In this document: positions 29,883 to 32,119 of the stretch, piece after piece
How positions within the stretch are numbered: the stretch's first letter is position 1
How the letters are laid out: each line of letters opens with the position of its first letter
Origin: Fibrobacter succinogenes
GTDB taxonomy: Bacteria > Fibrobacterota > Fibrobacteria > Fibrobacterales > Fibrobacteraceae
Direction of reading: 5' to 3'
DNA length: 32,119 nt
Assembly: GCA_902800815.1 (NCBI GenBank)
Contig: CADCGB010000044.1
Location: 1-32,119, forward strand
The notes under the pieces: model-generated
Database searches by the model: none
Seen by the model: the letters and a program-made list of their open reading frames with translations, nothing else
Told to the model about the DNA's origin: nothing
Position numbers and translations under genes: made by a program

Positions 29883-31545
29883 GTTCCAGTTCCACTACGT
29901 TGAAACGGGCCTGGGCGGCCTCGCTGAAGGGGTCGTGGCTCGCCATGATGACCCACTTGCCGAGGGCGGCTGCGGTATCGAGGAATGCGAGGAGGATCCT
30001 TTCGCGGTCATCGAGCGCGATGGCCGCCATCGGTTCGTCGAGGAGAACCGTGGGGGAGTCGCTGGCGAGTGCCCACAGGAGGGCGATGCGGGAACGTTCC
30101 CCGCCCGAAAGGCCCTGCTTTTCGAGCAGGCGGTCGGTACCGGCGGTGCGGGCGAATTCCGCGAGAAGTTCCGCCTTCGGGGTGCTCGCGGAGTTAGGGC
30201 TGTTTTCGGGTGTTGAACTGCCCGCGGATTTCACACTGTTAAGTTGTTCTAGAAGCAGGCGGCGTGGCGGAAGTTCAAGGTCCTGCGGGATAAAGAACAC
30301 GTTTTCGGGTACCGCGGCGTCCCACTCCTCGAGGCCTGCGAGCAGGCGCAATAGGGTCGATTTCCCGATGCCGTTCCTACCGCGCAGCAGAACGGGCTTC
30401 TCTCTAGACAAAGTAATGCCGAAATCGCGATAGACCGGCGTGTCACTCCCCTCGTAGGTGAAGTTCCCGTGGGTGATTTCAAGCCCGGCGGCATTTTGTG
30501 TACGAGATGCGCCGGCATCTTGGGCGGCGCCGTTTAAATCCTGATTAGAACCGTGCGCATCTTGTTCACCTGCGCCATTTATTTCAGGCATGGAACGGCC
30601 CGCGGCTCGCTTCGGCAAACCCTCGAATTCCACAAGCACCTTGCAGGCGCTCGCCGCGGCCCGGAACTGCGGCACCGCGCGGGCGCATTCCTTCACCGGC
30701 TTGTAGCAGAGCAACAGCGCCGAGCAGAACAGCACGAGCCCCGTCCCGTCCATCCACCCGCGGGCGATAAGCATCGCGCAGAAGGCGAGAACCGCGACCA
30801 TTGCCACCACCGAGAGCGTTTCCATCGCGATGGCGAGCCCGTTCTTGCGGATGCTCGCGTCTAGCCCCTTGCGGTTGAGCGTGCCAGCCTCTTCCGAAAC
30901 CTCGCGGGCGAGGTGTCTGATTTCGGCTTTGCCGCTCCAGTTGCGGTATAGCCTGCGGGCGGTATTCAGCGAAAGCCTAAAGTTCGACCGCGCGTACAGG
31001 AGTGATTCTTCCTGGGGTCCGAGCGCGTGGAGCCTGCGCTGCATCCAGGCGACAAACGGCACCACCGCCGCAAACAGGAATAGCGTGAGCGGCCACGAAA
31101 TGTATATAAGCACCGGCAAGAAGATGGCAAGTTGCAGCAGCGCCTGCACCAGCTGGAAATATGCCCCGCCGTTATTCTGCAGCGAGAGCGTTGCCTCGTA
31201 GGCGGCCTCGACCTTCGAATCGCCCGAACCATCGTGGAAAAGCCTGGGCGAAAGCCCCCGCAGGGTCCCGAGGAACCATTCCGTCACGCGCTTGCCGGTA
31301 TTGAACAGGAACGTCTCGGAATTGCGGACCTTCGCGAACATGAACACGAGCCGGAGCGCGGCCAGGAGCCCCATCAGGGCGGCCCATTCCCAGAGGCTGA
31401 ATGGCGACTGTCCCGAGAGCAGCCCCATGAACGAGCGGATGCCCCACAGGAGCCCCGCGTCGGCGAGGCTTGCCATGAGAGCAAGCGGCAAAAACCGCAA
31501 AATCCCGCGAAACAGGGATTTTTTTAGCCTTTTTTCAATGTTCAC
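29869..31545 (-). CDS. Type I ABC exporter, fused permease and ATPase
   Basis: A 558-residue half-transporter. Residues 1 to about 300 carry about six transmembrane helices, then a hydrophilic Asn/Gly/Ala/Gln-rich linker (about 320-355), then the ATPase domain. Motifs: Walker A GRNGIGKST near 390, Q-loop FIPQDLELP, a Ser/Pro/Asn-rich insertion, signature LSGGERSR, Walker B PTVLLDEP and H-loop MASHD. The cargo is unknown; linkage to waaA suggests an envelope substrate such as a lipid. The GTG at 31545 (VNIEKRLKKSLFRG) is chosen; a TTG at 31560 is in frame further upstream. Neither has a good ribosome site, whereas an out-of-frame ATG at 31570 does. Confidence 0.85.
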   Translation of the reverse strand: MNIEKRLKKSLFRGILRFLPLALMASLADAGLLWGIRSFMGLLSGQSPFSLWEWAALMGLLAALRLVFMFAKVRNSETFLFNTGKRVTEWFLGTLRGLSPRLFHDGSGDSKVEAAYEATLSLQNNGGAYFQLVQALLQLAIFLPVLIYISWPLTLFLFAAVVPFVAWMQRRLHALGPQEESLLYARSNFRLSLNTARRLYRNWSGKAEIRHLAREVSEEAGTLNRKGLDASIRKNGLAIAMETLSVVAMVAVLAFCAMLIARGWMDGTGLVLFCSALLLCYKPVKECARAVPQFRAAASACKVLVEFEGLPKRAAGRSMPEINGAGEQDAHGSNQDLNGAAQDAGASRTQNAAGLEITHGNFTYEGSDTPVYRDFGITLSREKPVLLRGRNGIGKSTLLRLLAGLEEWDAAVPENVFFIPQDLELPPRRLLLEQLNSVKSAGSSTPENSPNSASTPKAELLAEFARTAGTDRLLEKQGLSGGERSRIALLWALASDSPTVLLDEPMAAIALDDRERILLAFLDTAAALGKWVIMASHDPFSEAAQARFNVVELEHAKG

Positions 31546-31570
31546 CCCCAAAAAATACAAAAAAAGTCAT
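31535..31570 (-). other. Small upstream ORF overlapping the ABC exporter start
   Basis: ATG at 31570 behind an AAAGGGGG ribosome site (31582-31575) opens an 11-codon frame MTFFVFFGGEH ending in TGA at 31537-31535. It runs through T7, T6 and G5 homopolymers and overlaps the exporter's GTG. It could couple translation, or a one-base change in a homopolymer would join it to the exporter. Confidence 0.4.
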
Positions 31571-31579
31571 TTGGCCCCC

Positions 31580-31607
31580 TTTACAAAAATCCACGAATAA
31601 CTATATT
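31580..31607 (+). promoter_or_regulatory. Promoter of tRNA-Glu
   Basis: TTTACA (31580-31585), 16-bp spacing, TATATT (31602-31607); predicted start about 31614, ten bases before the mature tRNA. Confidence 0.65.
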
Positions 31608-31623
31608 TGGCCCTACATAAGAC

Positions 31624-31696
31624 GCCCCTATCGTCTAGTGGCCCAGGACTCGGGATTTTCATTCCCGCAACAGCGGTTCGAAACCGCTTGGGGGTA
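31624..31696 (+). tRNA. tRNA-Glu (anticodon TTC)
   Basis: A 73-nt cloverleaf. Acceptor GCCCCTA pairs with TGGGGGT (two G-U pairs including 1-72), D arm GTC/GAC with TAGTGGCCCAG loop, anticodon arm CGGGA-TTTTCAT-TCCCG (anticodon TTC), T arm AGCGG-TTCGAAA-CCGCT, discriminator A. CCA is not encoded. Confidence 0.95.
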
Positions 31697-31697
31697 T

Positions 31698-31732
31698 AAA
31701 AGAACCATTCGAAAGAATGGTTCTTTTATTTT
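31698..31732 (+). terminator. Terminator after tRNA-Glu
   Basis: AAAAGAACCATTC (31698-31710), GAAA tetraloop, GAATGGTTCTTTT (31715-31727), a perfect 13-bp stem followed by ATTTT. Confidence 0.88.
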
Positions 31733-31734
31733 GT

Positions 31735-31810
31735 GGTTGGCCTTGGCGCGAAGCGGCGAGGCCCAACCCAAACAGGTACAAAAAGGACTCGCATTTTGCG
31801 GGTCCTTTTT
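31735..31810. other. Two further hairpins downstream of tRNA-Glu
   Basis: GGTTGGCCT (31735-31743) pairs with AGGCCCAACC (31759-31768) with one bulged C, enclosing CGC-GAA-GCG. Then AAAAAGGACTCGCA (31780-31793), loop TTT, TGCGGGTCCTTTTT (31797-31810), a 14-bp stem with one G-U pair and a T-rich tail, terminator-like. No ORF of merit. It may be a repeat-type element, a tandem terminator block or a small RNA. Confidence 0.5.
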
Positions 31811-31907
31811 CTTGTTTTTGCACCCATTTGACCTCATCTTTGCCCAATCAGTCACCCTTTTCGCGGAATAAGTTATATTTACAGGTAGCCGCAATCTTTG
31901 TAATTAA
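31811..31907. other. Non-coding spacer with a possible -10 element
   Basis: No gene is recognised. TATATT at 31874-31879 matches the -10 used elsewhere in the window, but no convincing -35 lies 16-18 bp upstream. Confidence 0.3.
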
Positions 31908-32119
31908 GATGTTCCTGCATATGTTGATGCTGGATTTTGTGAATTAAATATTGCAGAATGGGTGGTTATCGGAATTACTCCAGATGTTGATCAAATGGCT
32001 GAGGGTTTTGGACAGATTATAGATGTTATGGCTGAATGTGGTCCTGTTAAACCTTTTACAAACTTCATAACAAGGCCTTTGTCTAGAGGAATAAGAGAAC
32101 TTAATTCAATGTATAATAA
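31908..32119 (+). CDS. AT-rich partial reading frame, unrecognised, running off the window
   Basis: The frame after the TAA at 31905-31907 is open for 70 codons to the edge (DVPAYVDAGFCELNIAEW, then VVIGITPDVDQMAEG...). It looks like real protein by residue balance, but I do not recognise a family. It has no ATG near its 5' end (first in-frame ATG at 31995, a GTG at 31962). Codon use (AGA, ATA, TTA, ACA, GGT) is unlike every other gene here. It could be a transferred gene, a 5'-truncated remnant, a gene with a frameshift near 31905, or foreign sequence joined at a contig end. Confidence 0.4.

Noticed and set aside
31659..31847. 62-codon minus-strand ORF ending in SGFEPLLRE
   Set aside because: The C-terminus is the antisense of tRNA-Glu, a common false gene; the rest crosses the hairpin block.
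1..32119. CRISPR arrays, insertion sequences, prophage genes
   Set aside because: No regularly spaced direct repeats, transposase, integrase or phage structural motifs were found by reading the window.

Overview
The window looks like chromosomal housekeeping DNA from a Gram-negative-type bacterium, most likely a Fibrobacter relative. This is inferred from the type III glutamine synthetase, the Kdo transferase, the LplT-PlsC-Aas fusion and the codon style; no marker gene settles it. The DNA is moderately GC-rich up to about 31.8 kb, and then a short AT-rich coding fragment runs off the right edge. I see no phage, insertion sequence or CRISPR array.

Layout. (1) 1-9927, nitrogen assimilation: a left-truncated glnN (type III GS, minus strand) is divergent from gltB-gltD, followed closely by a glutamine-dependent NAD synthetase. 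The 449-bp divergent intergenic region carries two near-perfect sigma-54 (-24/-12) promoters, one facing each gene, with a 26-bp imperfect palindrome between them. (2) 9924-13322, minus strand: a 1132-residue transporter/acyltransferase/acyl-ACP synthetase fusion that converges on nadE with overlapping stop codons. (3) 13505-20602: all tryptophan genes in the order trpCF (fused), trpB, trpA, trpE, trpGD (fused). A 438-bp leader region between trpCF and trpB holds a classical trp attenuator, with a leader peptide carrying Trp-Trp-Trp, a pause hairpin, an antiterminator and a terminator. Exactly 180 bp upstream is a second promoter plus mini-ORF, followed by its own terminator. (4) 20718-25340: an NCS1/CytX-like transporter, a pyridoxamine-kinase-like protein, a TatD-linked-type radical SAM protein, ThiS and ThiF, then a LysR regulator. 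An inverted repeat sits about 66 bp before the predicted operon start, where LysR-type activators usually bind. (5) 25.4-26.7 kb: tRNA-Cys (minus strand), a DUF374 acyltransferase-like gene and a DEDDh exonuclease. (6) 26.8-31.56 kb, minus strand: rpmB under its own consensus promoter, and an envelope cluster read ABC exporter, isoprenylcysteine-methyltransferase-like membrane protein, waaA, ispH. (7) 31.6-32.1 kb: tRNA-Glu, a run of three hairpins, and the AT-rich partial reading frame.

Glutamine links several blocks. GS makes it, and GOGAT, NadE and the TrpG amidotransferase spend it. The most interesting features are regulatory: the divergent sigma-54 pair, the tandem trp leaders, and the predicted LysR-controlled vitamin operon. 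Promoters, operators and RNA structures were read by eye and are not experimentally supported.
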